NCBI GenBank assembly: GCA_015488735.1
Contig: WFNG01000028.1
Span: forward strand, 1-35,205
Length of the DNA: 35,205 nt
Direction: 5' to 3'
Source: Bacteroidales bacterium
GTDB lineage: Bacteria > Bacteroidota > Bacteroidia > Bacteroidales > F082
The notes under the pieces were generated by a model that was not told the DNA's origin, did no database searches, and worked only from the letters and a program-made list of their open reading frames with translations. Below are positions 7,983 through 14,760 of this stretch, in pieces (position 1 is the first letter of the stretch; each line of letters starts with the position of its first letter). The translations under genes were made by a program, and so were the position numbers.

Positions 7983-9074
7983 CTACATCAATTCATAAAG
8001 AGAACGCAACTTGCCTCTTGTAATAGTCTTTTGCCAGTCTTTGCCTAAAGCATTTTCCCATAAGGGTGTTAAGCTTAAGGCTACATCGATCATTATGTCA
8101 AATTGTTTTTCTGTTAAATCTTTACAAATTCCTTTAGGAATTTCAACTCCGTGCTTGGCTACCATAAGTTTGAACTCGGTAACACCTTGGGGATAAAATT
8201 CTTCTAACTGGTCAAATACAATACAATTGCCGATGCCATGTCTGGTTCCCAATAAAAAAGATAATCCATAACTCATTGCATGGGCGACGCCTACCTGGGA
8301 GTTGGCAATACTCATTCCTCCGTGCCATGATGCTGCCATGAGTTTTTCCTGCGAATCTTCATCGATCCCATCTTTATGTAAAAAAACTTCCCGGCAAAGG
8401 CTTAATGACTGGTCTCCACAGCTGCGGCTAAAAGCATTTAAAAAGGTACCGTTTAGCGATTCTATACAATGTATATAACAATCCATTCCCGTGTAAAACC
8501 ATTGATTTTTGGGTATGCCTGTTAACAACGAAGAGTCCAGAATAAGTTGGTCAAATGGTGTAAAATCTGAATTTAAGCCTAATTTTTTTTCTGGTCCGGT
8601 TAATACTGCTGTTCTGGAAACTTCAGCCCCCGTGCCCGAAAGCGTTGGAATCCCAACATGATAAATACCTTTATTTTTAATCAAATCCCAGCCCTGATAG
8701 TCTGCTGATGATCCCGGGTTTGTCAACATTAAAGCAATGGCCTTGGCATAATCCATAAGTGTTCCTCCTCCTATGCCGATGATTCCTGAAGGGTTTTCCG
8801 GAAACTCTTTTTTTATTTGATCACGGTATTGGTCAACGTATTTTGTTTTTGGTTCTTCAGAAGCGCTTATAAAGATAATTTTATCATTATAACGAAGTGG
8901 TATTCTTGCTATTAACGATTTGTTTTCTTTAAAAACATCGTCAACGAGAAAAATAAAAGGAGCGTTATTGCTTTTTCTGTTTGGTTCTATTATTTCATGC
9001 AATTGGTTAAAACTCCCTCTTCCAAAAACCATGTGGGGAACTAAAGGAAAATTTTTGAATTCCATAAGGCTCAT
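7983..9074 (-). CDS. kdnB: 3-deoxy-D-manno-octulosonate 8-oxidase (KdnB), iron-containing ADH family
   Basis: This 363-aa Fe-dependent (group III) alcohol dehydrogenase is the third gene of the kdnA-kdsB-kdnB operon. KdnB oxidises the C8 hydroxyl of Kdo to an aldehyde, the substrate for KdnA. The dinucleotide-binding loop is GIIGIGGGTLMDYAK (about 97-111). The metal/active-site region includes GTGAEVSR, MDCYIHCIESLNG and the histidine segments GVAHAMSYG and RHGIGN. Generic family membership is certain. The KdnB assignment rests on the adjacent KdnA and KdsB, the arrangement known from Shewanella. M1 or M4 (MSLMEF) could be the start. The gap to kdsB is 29 bases, consistent with one transcript. 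By eye this gene is more AT-rich than uvrB or dnaE. Confidence 0.85.
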   Translation of the reverse strand: MSLMEFKNFPLVPHMVFGRGSFNQLHEIIEPNRKSNNAPFIFLVDDVFKENKSLIARIPLRYNDKIIFISASEEPKTKYVDQYRDQIKKEFPENPSGIIGIGGGTLMDYAKAIALMLTNPGSSADYQGWDLIKNKGIYHVGIPTLSGTGAEVSRTAVLTGPEKKLGLNSDFTPFDQLILDSSLLTGIPKNQWFYTGMDCYIHCIESLNGTFLNAFSRSCGDQSLSLCREVFLHKDGIDEDSQEKLMAASWHGGMSIANSQVGVAHAMSYGLSFLLGTRHGIGNCIVFDQLEEFYPQGVTEFKLMVAKHGVEIPKGICKDLTEKQFDIMIDVALSLTPLWENALGKDWQKTITRGKLRSLYELM

Positions 9075-9103
9075 CCTCTTTATTGTGTCGATTAAATCAA
9101 AAT

Positions 9104-9841
9104 TTATTTTCTACTGTCTAAATGAAGATTAGCTTTTTTTAAATCTTCAGGGGTATCTATTTCTATCCAGGCGTTTTCTGTTTCTACCATCTTTATCTTT
9201 TTACCGTATTCCAAAAACCGGATGCACTCAATTTTTTCTGCATTTTCCAGGGAAAGGGCCGGTAGTCTGGAAAAATCCAAAAGAGCCTGTTTTCTGAAAG
9301 CATATACGCCAATGTGTTCGAAATAACGAACACCGGCATTTTTATCCCTTAGATAAGGGATGGGCGAACGGGATAAATATAAAGCAAAATTATTTTTATC
9401 AACGATTACCTTAACGTAATTGGGATCCTGGATTTGTTTCCAGTCTGAGATTTCCTGCATCATGGATGCCAGATCTATTTTTTCGGAATCTTCTCCGTAA
9501 AAAACATTGATTACCTTTTGTAAAGCTTCTTTTTTAACAAAAGGTTCGTCTCCCTGCACGTTAACCACGATATCGGTATCAATATTTTCAACCGCTTCAG
9601 CAATTCTGTCTGAACCGGTTTGGTGTTCTTTAATACTCATGATGGCTATGCCTCCGGCATGTTCAATCTCATCTTTAATCAGTTTGCTGTCTGTAACAAC
9701 ATAAACCCGATCAAAAAGTCCGGTTTTTACAGTCGCTTCGTATGTTCGGACAATTACCGGTTTACCTCCCAAATCGGCCATCATCTTTCCGGGAAACCGG
9801 GAGGCCCCATATCGGGCGGGAATCATTGCTATAATTTTCAT
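9104..9841 (-). CDS. kdsB: 3-deoxy-manno-octulosonate cytidylyltransferase (KdsB), probably acting on Kdo8N
   Basis: This 245-aa cytidylyltransferase makes the CMP-activated sugar from CTP and a Kdo-type acid, the last step before transfer to lipid A. Visible motifs are the CTP-binding N-terminus [14 protein letters not shown] (6-19), [12 protein letters not shown], the Mg-binding VQGDEPF (about 94-100), SRSPIPY, and the C-terminal IDTPEDL. All are classic KdsB features, and the length is normal. The gene lies between kdnA and kdnB, so its natural substrate is likely 8-amino-3,8-dideoxy-Kdo. In Shewanella the linked KdsB is known to prefer the amino sugar. Whether a second KdsB for ordinary Kdo exists elsewhere in the genome cannot be seen. 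Confidence 0.95.
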   Translation of the reverse strand: MKIIAMIPARYGASRFPGKMMADLGGKPVIVRTYEATVKTGLFDRVYVVTDSKLIKDEIEHAGGIAIMSIKEHQTGSDRIAEAVENIDTDIVVNVQGDEPFVKKEALQKVINVFYGEDSEKIDLASMMQEISDWKQIQDPNYVKVIVDKNNFALYLSRSPIPYLRDKNAGVRYFEHIGVYAFRKQALLDFSRLPALSLENAEKIECIRFLEYGKKIKMVETENAWIEIDTPEDLKKANLHLDSRK

Positions 9842-9899
9842 TAGAAATACTTTATCTCAATATCAGATTTAACAAAATGTAATTTTATTTGTGGTTTGC

Positions 9900-11093
9900 T
9901 TACAAAGAGGCTTTTATTGCAGCTACCATTTTTTCGGCCCTCGCCATTACTTCTTTCTCCGTCCACGATAATTTGATCAGGCAGGAAATATTTCTCGATA
10001 TAAAATCATCAGATTGAGGAAATGAAGCTGAATTAAGATTCCGGAGGCCTTTTTTCACGAGATCTGAAAGCGGATAAATTGATTTCATGTTTTTTAAATG
10101 ATCCCATTTTCGAATATAATGCCAGTTATTTTCATAATAATTCCAGCAGGAATCAATTCCATTTTTTTCAAATTCCCGGATTGCCTTGTCCGCTGACCGG
10201 GCCGTGGGCATGAAAAAGTTCAAGAAGCTACAACTATCACCTTCCTCGTCGGGCAATCGCCGAAAAGATATTTCAGGAATTGTGCTTAAGGCCTTATGGA
10301 GAATGGCATGATTTCTTTTTTGAATTTCTATAAATTCATTAGTTCGCCTGACCTGTGCCAATCCAACAGCTGCGTTTAACTCAGATATCCTGAAGTTATA
10401 TCCCAGGTTTGGATGTGTTTCCGCACCCCTGTCGTTGCCCACGTGGTCATGACCATGGTCTGTATACCGGTCGGCCATAACAGCATATTTATCATTGTTG
10501 GTAACAACTGCACCGCCTTCTCCACATGTAACCGTTTTTACAAAATCGAAAGAAAAAGCACCGGCATCGCCGATAGTTCCAAGTTTTTTACCCTTGTAAG
10601 AAGCACCGTACGCCTGGCATGCATCTTCCAAAAGGAGTAAATTATGTCGTTTGCAAATATCGAGAAGCGGATCTAAGTCTGCCATGGAGCCACACATGTG
10701 TACCGGCATTATTACTTTCGTCCTTGGTGTTATTGCAGCCTCAACGGCTGCCGGGTCTAAAGTAAGGGTGTCATCAATTTCAACGATTACCGGAACCGCA
10801 CCACTGAGAAGAACGGCTTCAAAACTTGCCACAAAAGTAAAAGTAGGCATTATAACTTCATCCCCGTAGCCAACTCCCATAACTGCTAACGCTACATTAA
10901 GGGATGCTGTTCCGCTGCTGGTAAGCTGAGCATGTTTTACCGGAAGCGTTTTTTCTATTTCCTGTTCTAATTCCCTGGCTTTCCAGTGACCTCTGCGCAT
11001 GGCATCAAACCCGTATCTCATTAATATTCCGGTTTCTAAAACATCGTTTAGCTCTTTGCGCTCTGTGTCTCCAAATAATTCAAATCCTGGCAT
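9900..11093 (-). CDS. kdnA: 8-amino-3,8-dideoxy-Kdo aminotransferase (KdnA), DegT/DnrJ/EryC1/StrS family
   Basis: This 397-aa PLP enzyme converts the 8-oxo-Kdo made by KdnB into 8-amino-Kdo, probably with glutamate as amino donor. The N-terminus MPGFELFGDTERKEL and the blocks VHMCGSMADLDPL, LLLEDACQAYGASYKGK and DHGHDHVGNDRGAE resemble Shewanella KdnA as I remember it much more closely than other sugar aminotransferases. The PLP lysine is about K186 (SFDFVKTVTCGEGGA), and D157 of the EDACQ motif would contact the pyridine nitrogen. The C-terminus has the characteristic SWTEKEVMAR. It is the first gene of the operon, followed after 58 bases by kdsB. I found no clear TAnnTTTG box upstream. Function confidence is high because all three partner genes are present. 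Confidence 0.93.
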   Translation of the reverse strand: MPGFELFGDTERKELNDVLETGILMRYGFDAMRRGHWKARELEQEIEKTLPVKHAQLTSSGTASLNVALAVMGVGYGDEVIMPTFTFVASFEAVLLSGAVPVIVEIDDTLTLDPAAVEAAITPRTKVIMPVHMCGSMADLDPLLDICKRHNLLLLEDACQAYGASYKGKKLGTIGDAGAFSFDFVKTVTCGEGGAVVTNNDKYAVMADRYTDHGHDHVGNDRGAETHPNLGYNFRISELNAAVGLAQVRRTNEFIEIQKRNHAILHKALSTIPEISFRRLPDEEGDSCSFLNFFMPTARSADKAIREFEKNGIDSCWNYYENNWHYIRKWDHLKNMKSIYPLSDLVKKGLRNLNSASFPQSDDFISRNISCLIKLSWTEKEVMARAEKMVAAIKASL

Positions 11094-11272
11094 TGTTCTT
11101 TTTTACTTTGTAAAATTAATTCATGCTAAAGTAGTAAATAATGGTATTCGGGATACTGTAATTTGAAAGTTTTTCAAAAAGAACAAGGGATATTTTGTGG
11201 TATGTTGAGACGAATAGGTGACGAATGTTTATCAAAAAAGTAAGTCAGGCATGAACATCCTCACATTCAACA

Positions 11273-12418
11273 TTAAAAATCCAAACACCCTCTTTTTATC
11301 GCTTCTTTTCCATATCGTTTCCGGATGTGGTCCATGGCCTGATAAAGATGGGCCAGCTCCGGTTTCTCATCAAAAAGATCCAGCTGTTGGCTGCCGCCTG
11401 TCAGATGACTGAAACGTACGCCGATAAGACGAATGAGCATTCTTCGCTGGTAGAGTCTGTCGAAAAGTTCCAAAGCAGTATTGATTAAAACATGATCGAA
11501 GGCGGTGTAGGGAAGCCGCTTTTGCAGCGTGTGGGTGTCGAAATTGGCATAGCGGATTTTTACGGTAACACAACCGGTGAGTTTTTGCTTTGTCCGTAGC
11601 TCAAAAGTAATTTTCTCTATCATGGAAATAAGCACATTACGTAATTTATGCAAATCAATGGTATCACGTTCAAAAGTGCGTTCTGTACTTATGGATTTCT
11701 GTTCGGAATAGGGGACTACCGGCGCGGGGTCAATGCCGTTGGCTTTCTTCCAGATGACAAGCCCGTTTTTGCCCATTACCTGCACCAGCATTTCAGGCGG
11801 AATCAGGCTCAACGTGTGAATGGTAGAAACGCCCATGGAACGCAGCAAATGATAACTTTTCGTTCCCACCATGGGAATTTTCCGGATGGAGAGTGGAAAC
11901 AAGAAAGGTTTTACTTTTCCGGGAGGGATGTACATCTCACCGTTGGGTTTTGATTCACCCGTGGCTATTTTCGAAATGGTTTTGTTTACTGACAGCCCGA
12001 AAGAGATGGGCAATCCTGATTCTCTGATGATACGTTGCCGCAGCTCGTGTGACCATTTTAAACTTCCGAAAAAGCGATCCATACCAGTGATGTCGAGATA
12101 ATGCTCGTCGATGGAAGCTTTTTCGTAAACGGGTGCACTTTCGGCAATGATATCTGTCACCAACCGGGAATACTTGCTGTATTGCTCCATGTCGCCACGG
12201 ATAAAGATGGCATCTCCACACAGCTGCTTTGCCATACGTACAGGCATGGCCGAATGGACGCCAAACTGTCGGGCTTCGTAACTGCAACTCGCCACCACAC
12301 CGCGATCGGAAAGTCCGCCGATAATTACAGGTTTGTCTTTTAAGGCACTGTTTGTCAGTCGCTCCACCGACACGAAAAAGCTGTCCAAATCCAAATGTAC
12401 AATCGTCCGTTCCCCCAT
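11273..12418 (-). CDS. dinB: DNA polymerase IV (Y-family, DinB)
   Basis: Translesion polymerase of 381 aa from the chosen start. The ORF track begins at a TTG at 12457, and an ATG at 12451 is also possible. MGERTIVHLDLDSFFVSVERL from 12418 matches the usual Y-family N-terminus best. Catalytic motifs are HLDLDSFF (first aspartates), SYEARQFGVHSAMP and SIDEHYLD (catalytic D-E pair). An HhH region follows (IPMVGTKSYHLLRSMGV), then the little-finger domain. The stretch after about residue 350 (QLDLFDEKPEL) resembles a beta-clamp-binding peptide (QLxLF). It is transcribed away from the S24 regulator at 13440 with about 1 kb of repeats between. A perfect 17-bp palindrome lies upstream of the start. 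The gene is a likely target of that regulator, by analogy with SOS systems. Confidence 0.96.
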   Translation of the reverse strand: MGERTIVHLDLDSFFVSVERLTNSALKDKPVIIGGLSDRGVVASCSYEARQFGVHSAMPVRMAKQLCGDAIFIRGDMEQYSKYSRLVTDIIAESAPVYEKASIDEHYLDITGMDRFFGSLKWSHELRQRIIRESGLPISFGLSVNKTISKIATGESKPNGEMYIPPGKVKPFLFPLSIRKIPMVGTKSYHLLRSMGVSTIHTLSLIPPEMLVQVMGKNGLVIWKKANGIDPAPVVPYSEQKSISTERTFERDTIDLHKLRNVLISMIEKITFELRTKQKLTGCVTVKIRYANFDTHTLQKRLPYTAFDHVLINTALELFDRLYQRRMLIRLIGVRFSHLTGGSQQLDLFDEKPELAHLYQAMDHIRKRYGKEAIKRGCLDF

Positions 12419-12472
12419 CGCATAAAAATATTTTGTCTGAATACTTGACATTTGCAATATTTTGTGTACTTT

Positions 12473-12489
12473 TGATTAAAATTTAATCA
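12473..12489. promoter_or_regulatory. Perfect 17-bp palindrome upstream of dinB, candidate operator
   Basis: TGATTAAAATTTAATCA is an exact 8-1-8 inverted repeat, 22 bases before the ATG at 12451 and 54 before the preferred dinB start. The minus strand also offers TAAATTTT as a degenerate -7 box inside it, and TACTTTTG overlaps its edge on the plus strand. It could be an operator for the nearby S24 regulator, but no second copy was found upstream of that regulator or of dnaE. Confidence 0.4.
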
Positions 12490-12538
12490 TTTTTACGACG
12501 GCAATATAATCATTTTGGAAACAAAAACGGAAAAGAAA

Positions 12539-12585
12539 CCACGAAGTCCCGCGAAGGACATCACCAAGTCGCACAAAGCAAAAAG
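12539..12585. repeat. Half-copy of the 'ACCACNAAG' repeat (left arm, degenerate)
   Basis: ACCACGAAG...CACCAAG...CACAAAG is the approximate reverse complement of the CCTTCGTG/CCTTGGTG/CTTCGTGGT arms found at 12782, 13261 and 13361. It opens the repeat cluster on the dinB side. The ORF track's 12515-12841 is made of these repeats, not of a gene. Confidence 0.65.
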
Positions 12586-12597
12586 CATCCAAACGCT

Positions 12598-12620
12598 CAT
12601 TCGGATTTGCAATCCGAATG
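12598..12620. repeat. REP-like hairpin 1
   Basis: CATTCGGATT-TGC-AATCCGAATG is a perfect 10-bp stem with a 3-base loop. It shares the GATTnnnAATC core with two further hairpins in the next 150 bases. Confidence 0.8.
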
Positions 12621-12705
12621 CCACAGCAGCCGGTATTCCTGCAACAGAGACCATGTTAGATGAAAATCATCCTTTGAGAAATTTCCGGCATGCAGTACAA
12701 AGCGA

Positions 12706-12736
12706 AACCGGTTTTGGCGATTACAAATCACCGGTT
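12706..12736. repeat. REP-like hairpin 2 (imperfect)
   Basis: GGCGATT-ACA-AATCACC has a 7-bp stem with one G:T-type mismatch and the same GATT-3-AATC core. It is embedded between AACCGG and CCGGTT, which could pair as an alternative outer stem. Confidence 0.55.
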
Positions 12737-12743
12737 CTTTTTA

Positions 12744-12766
12744 GGTCGGGATTTGAAATCCCGACC
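12744..12766. repeat. REP-like hairpin 3
   Basis: GGTCGGGATT-TGA-AATCCCGACC is a perfect 10-bp stem with a 3-base loop, the same design as hairpin 1 with different outer bases. Confidence 0.8.
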
Positions 12767-12781
12767 AGCATTGGGGAAAAA

Positions 12782-12830
12782 CCTTCGTGTCCCTTCGTGA
12801 AAACCCTTGGTGCCCTTTGTGGTAAAAGAG
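12782..12830 (+). repeat. 'CCTTCGTG' long repeat, copy A
   Basis: CCTTCGTGTCCCTTCGTGAAAACCCTTGGTGCCCTTTGTGGTAAAAGAG. Copies B (13261) and C (13361) differ at only a few positions. It ends about 20 bases before the GxxExxY start codon. Confidence 0.85.
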
Positions 12831-12852
12831 TAAAAACTTAAAGCAAGCTAAA

Positions 12853-13230
12853 ATGGATGTTTACACTGAAGATATTTTTAAAGAGATTCTGGATTGTTCT
12901 TTTCGGGTACACACAGTATTAGGCCCCGGGTTGCTGGAAAGTGCTTATGAAGAATGTTTGTTTTATGAATTAAAACAGGCAGGCTTGGATGTTGAAAAGC
13001 AAAAGTCTTTACCTCTTATTTATGAAAAAGTAAAATTGGAAGCCGGATACAGGGTCGATTTGATGGTGGAAAGCAGGATAATAGTTGAAATAAAGTCTGT
13101 TGAGACTATGGCCAACATTTACATGGCTCAAATACTAACTTATTTAAGGTTGTCCGGCTGTCGGCTTGGCCTACTAATTAATTTTAACGTAAAACATTTA
13201 AAAGATGGAATCAAACGAGTTATTTTATAA
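12853..13230 (+). CDS. GxxExxY protein (PD-(D/E)xK nuclease-like fold)
   Basis: This 125-aa protein carries the family signature G26-L-L-E29-S-A-Y32 within LGPGLLESAYEECL. The later block YRVDLMVESRIIVEIKSVE supplies D69, E79 and K81 in the spacing of a PD-(D/E)xK nuclease core, followed by a helix with Q93 (YMAQILTYLRLSG). The C-terminus (LLINFNVKHLKDGIKRVIL) is the usual family end. The biochemical function of GxxExxY proteins is not established to my knowledge; the nuclease-like fold is the only hint. The gene is fully intact and sits between repeat copies A and B, all lying in the divergent promoter region of dinB and the S24 regulator. It may be the protein partner of the repeats, by analogy with RAYT/REP pairs, but that is inference. 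Confidence 0.92.
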   Translation: MDVYTEDIFKEILDCSFRVHTVLGPGLLESAYEECLFYELKQAGLDVEKQKSLPLIYEKVKLEAGYRVDLMVESRIIVEIKSVETMANIYMAQILTYLRLSGCRLGLLINFNVKHLKDGIKRVIL

Positions 13231-13232
13231 TG

Positions 13233-13258
13233 AAACCACCAAGGTGCACAAAAGAAAG
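13233..13258. repeat. Left arm of repeat copy B
   Basis: AACCACCAAGGTGCACAAAAGAAAG begins right after the GxxExxY stop and is partly complementary to the end of copy B (CCTTCGTGGT), making an imperfect long inverted repeat. Confidence 0.65.
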
Positions 13259-13260
13259 TA

Positions 13261-13310
13261 CCTTCGTGTCCCTTTGTGAAAACCCTTGGTGTCCTTCGTG
13301 GTAAAAGAGG
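13261..13310 (+). repeat. 'CCTTCGTG' long repeat, copy B
   Basis: CCTTCGTGTCCCTTTGTGAAAACCCTTGGTGTCCTTCGTGGTAAAAGAGG, almost identical to copy A, located 30 bases after the GxxExxY gene. Confidence 0.85.
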
Positions 13311-13359
13311 GAACCACTAAGTTGCACGAAGTGCATCACCAAGGCACACAAAAGAAAAA
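13311..13359. repeat. Left arm of repeat copy C
   Basis: AACCACTAAGTTGCACGAAGTGCATCACCAAGGCACACAAAAGAAAAA resembles the arms at 12539 and 13233 and is approximately complementary to copy C. Confidence 0.65.
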
Positions 13360-13360
13360 A

Positions 13361-13407
13361 TCTTCGTGTTCCTTCGTAAGAACCCTTGGTGCCCTTCGTG
13401 GTAAAAA
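13361..13407 (+). repeat. 'CCTTCGTG' long repeat, copy C
   Basis: TCTTCGTGTTCCTTCGTAAGAACCCTTGGTGCCCTTCGTGGTAAAAAAG. It ends 32 bases before the S24 regulator start codon, so this gene's promoter must lie in or beyond repeat DNA. Confidence 0.82.
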
Positions 13408-13439
13408 AGAAAACAAACATCAAAAAATCTAAAATCAAA

Positions 13440-14240
13440 ATGTATTTCAAAGACAACATTAAATTACTCAGAAAGCGCAGAGGCCGCACGCAGGACGAAG
13501 TGGCTTTTGCCCTCGAAATGAAACGTCCCTCGCTGAGTGGCTATGAAAACGGCGTGGCGCAACCCAATCTGAACGCGCTGATGCGCTTCTCGGAATATTA
13601 CGGCGTAGCCATTGACACGCTGGTGAAAGTGGATTTATCCTCCCTTTCAGAAAACCAGCTCTCGCAACTCGAACGTGGTTATGATATTTATGTGAAAGGC
13701 AGTAACCTGCGTGTGCTGGCCACCACGGTGGATCAGGACAACGAAGAAAACATCGAACTGGTAAACGAAAAAGCCAAGGCAGGCTATGCCACCGGTTTTG
13801 CCGATCCTGATTATATTAAGGTGCTGCCTACTTTCAAGCTGCCGTTTCTGTCGAAGCAAAAAAAATACCGTACTTTTCAGGTAAGTGGCGACTCCATGCT
13901 GCCCATTCCTGATGGTTCCTACGTTACCGGCGAGTTTGTGCAGGATTGGAATTATATCCGTAACCACCACGCCTACATCGTGCTGACCAAAGAAGATGGT
14001 ATCGTCTTCAAAGTACTGGAGAGTAAGATAAAAGAAGATGGAAAAATCAAACTGTACTCTTTGAATCCGCTCTATCTCCCTTATGAATTACCTGTTAGCG
14101 AAATCCGGGAAATCTGGAAATTTGTCAATTACATCAGTTCCGAAGTCCCCGAACCCAACAAGGAAAAAGACCGGCTGGCAGAAGAGGTGAAGCAGCTGAA
14201 ACAACAGGTGCAGGCCATCCAGATGAAATTGAATTTATAA
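13440..14240 (+). CDS. LexA-like regulator: XRE helix-turn-helix plus S24 peptidase domain
   Basis: 266 aa from the ATG at 13440. The ORF track's earlier start (13386) adds 18 residues encoded by repeat DNA and is rejected. Residues 5-60 form an XRE-type HTH (RTQDEVAFALEMKRPSLSGYENG). Residues about 105-235 are an S24 autopeptidase domain. It has a candidate self-cleavage A114-G115 (EKAKAGYATGF), the nucleophile S152 (VSGDSMLPIPDGS) and the general base K191 (IVFKVL). The tail is a coiled coil (RLAEEVKQLKQQVQAIQMKL), probably for dimerisation. Such proteins repress target genes and are inactivated by self-cleavage after DNA damage in the LexA/CI manner. The divergent neighbour is dinB, a plausible target. 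Downstream is the remnant of an exonuclease gene that probably belonged to the same unit. No obvious operator was found in front of this gene. Confidence 0.92.
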   Translation: MYFKDNIKLLRKRRGRTQDEVAFALEMKRPSLSGYENGVAQPNLNALMRFSEYYGVAIDTLVKVDLSSLSENQLSQLERGYDIYVKGSNLRVLATTVDQDNEENIELVNEKAKAGYATGFADPDYIKVLPTFKLPFLSKQKKYRTFQVSGDSMLPIPDGSYVTGEFVQDWNYIRNHHAYIVLTKEDGIVFKVLESKIKEDGKIKLYSLNPLYLPYELPVSEIREIWKFVNYISSEVPEPNKEKDRLAEEVKQLKQQVQAIQMKLNL

Positions 14241-14251
14241 TCATTCATTTC

Positions 14252-14363
14252 ATGTACGCCATTCTCAATATTGAAACCACCGGGCTGACCCTGCCCGGGA
14301 GAAGATAACTGAAATTGCCATCTTTCAGCATAACGGAAAAAAGATTGTTTGACTTCTCCATGT
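14252..14363 (+). pseudogene. Remnant of a DnaQ-type 3'-5' exonuclease gene (5' end only)
   Basis: ATG at 14252 reads MYAILNIETTGLT and then hits a stop. In another frame from 14299 the text continues EKITEIAIFQHNGKKIV, then a stop, and a third frame gives DFSMS. Spliced together this is the start of an epsilon/DnaQ-like exonuclease: Exo I motif DxETTG, then KITEIAI, then VDxFS. The Exo I aspartate is already replaced by asparagine (NIETTG). So there is at least one frameshift, a stop and a lost catalytic residue, and nothing recognisable remains beyond about 14365. In related genomes, as I recall, such an exonuclease accompanies S24/DinB genes. The remnant starts 11 bases after the regulator stop. 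Confidence 0.75.
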
Positions 14364-14703
14364 CGAAAATCTCTGTTTTCCACGTTTCATAAAAAAGTTT
14401 AAATTTTTTTTCTTTTTTTCTTGACTTGTAATGATTTTTTATTTTACCTTTGCGAGTGAACATTTACTTACAAGATATTTCAGTAAAATGAATATGTAAA
14501 AAACATAACTATTTGTAAATAAGTAATTAATGTGCGTGGTTGAAAAGAAAAATTTATACCTTAAGAAAAACAGGTGGCAGAAGAACACTTCAGAAAGTGT
14601 ACTTGTTCTTGCAGAATTGCCGATAAATTTTGATTGAAAGCATGAAAAATACAGAGCAAAATAAAATGTGTAAGGAATTATTGTAATTTTAAAAACGATA
14701 AAT
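14364..14703 (+). other. Promoter/leader region of the RND efflux operon, no gene
   Basis: AT-rich stretch after the exonuclease remnant. It holds the strong promoter at 14421-14452, then about 250 bases of leader. Just after the expected start point is an inverted repeat CATTTACT (14461-14468) / AGTAAAATG (14482-14490), a possible operator. An imperfect hairpin lies at 14581-14610 (AAGAACACTT...AAGTGT-ACTTG-TTCTT). A 14-codon ORF occurs at 14642. No regulator gene is adjacent. Confidence 0.45.
14421..14452 (+). promoter_or_regulatory. Promoter of the RND efflux operon
   Basis: TTGAC at 14421, a 21-base spacing from TTG, and TACCTTTG (14445-14452), a full match to the TAnnTTTG -7 box. Transcription would start near 14458, leaving about 305 bases before the first efflux gene. 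Confidence 0.6.
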
Positions 14704-14760
14704 ATGAAAGATAAAAACGATAAAATTGATTTATTTAATAAAGTTAAACCAAAGAAGTAG
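14704..14760 (+). CDS. Possible 18-codon leader peptide
   Basis: The ORF ATG...TAG encodes MKDKNDKIDLFNKVKPKK, a lysine-rich 18-residue peptide ending 5 bases before the outer-membrane factor start. The position would suit translational coupling or a leader peptide, but short AT-rich ORFs arise easily by chance. There is no homologue I recognise. Confidence 0.2.
   Translation: MKDKNDKIDLFNKVKPKK

Noticed and set aside
9900-11093. Perosamine or other O-antigen sugar aminotransferase
   Set aside because: Operon partners KdsB and KdnB and the distinctive N-terminus and DHGHDHVG block point to KdnA.
12515-12841. 108-aa ORF between dinB and the GxxExxY gene
   Set aside because: It is composed of the repeat arms and three hairpins; the protein is low-complexity with no family and the same repeat text appears non-coding elsewhere.
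12539-13407. CRISPR array
   Set aside because: Units are of uneven spacing, occur in both orientations, flank a gene and have no unique spacers of constant length; no cas genes.
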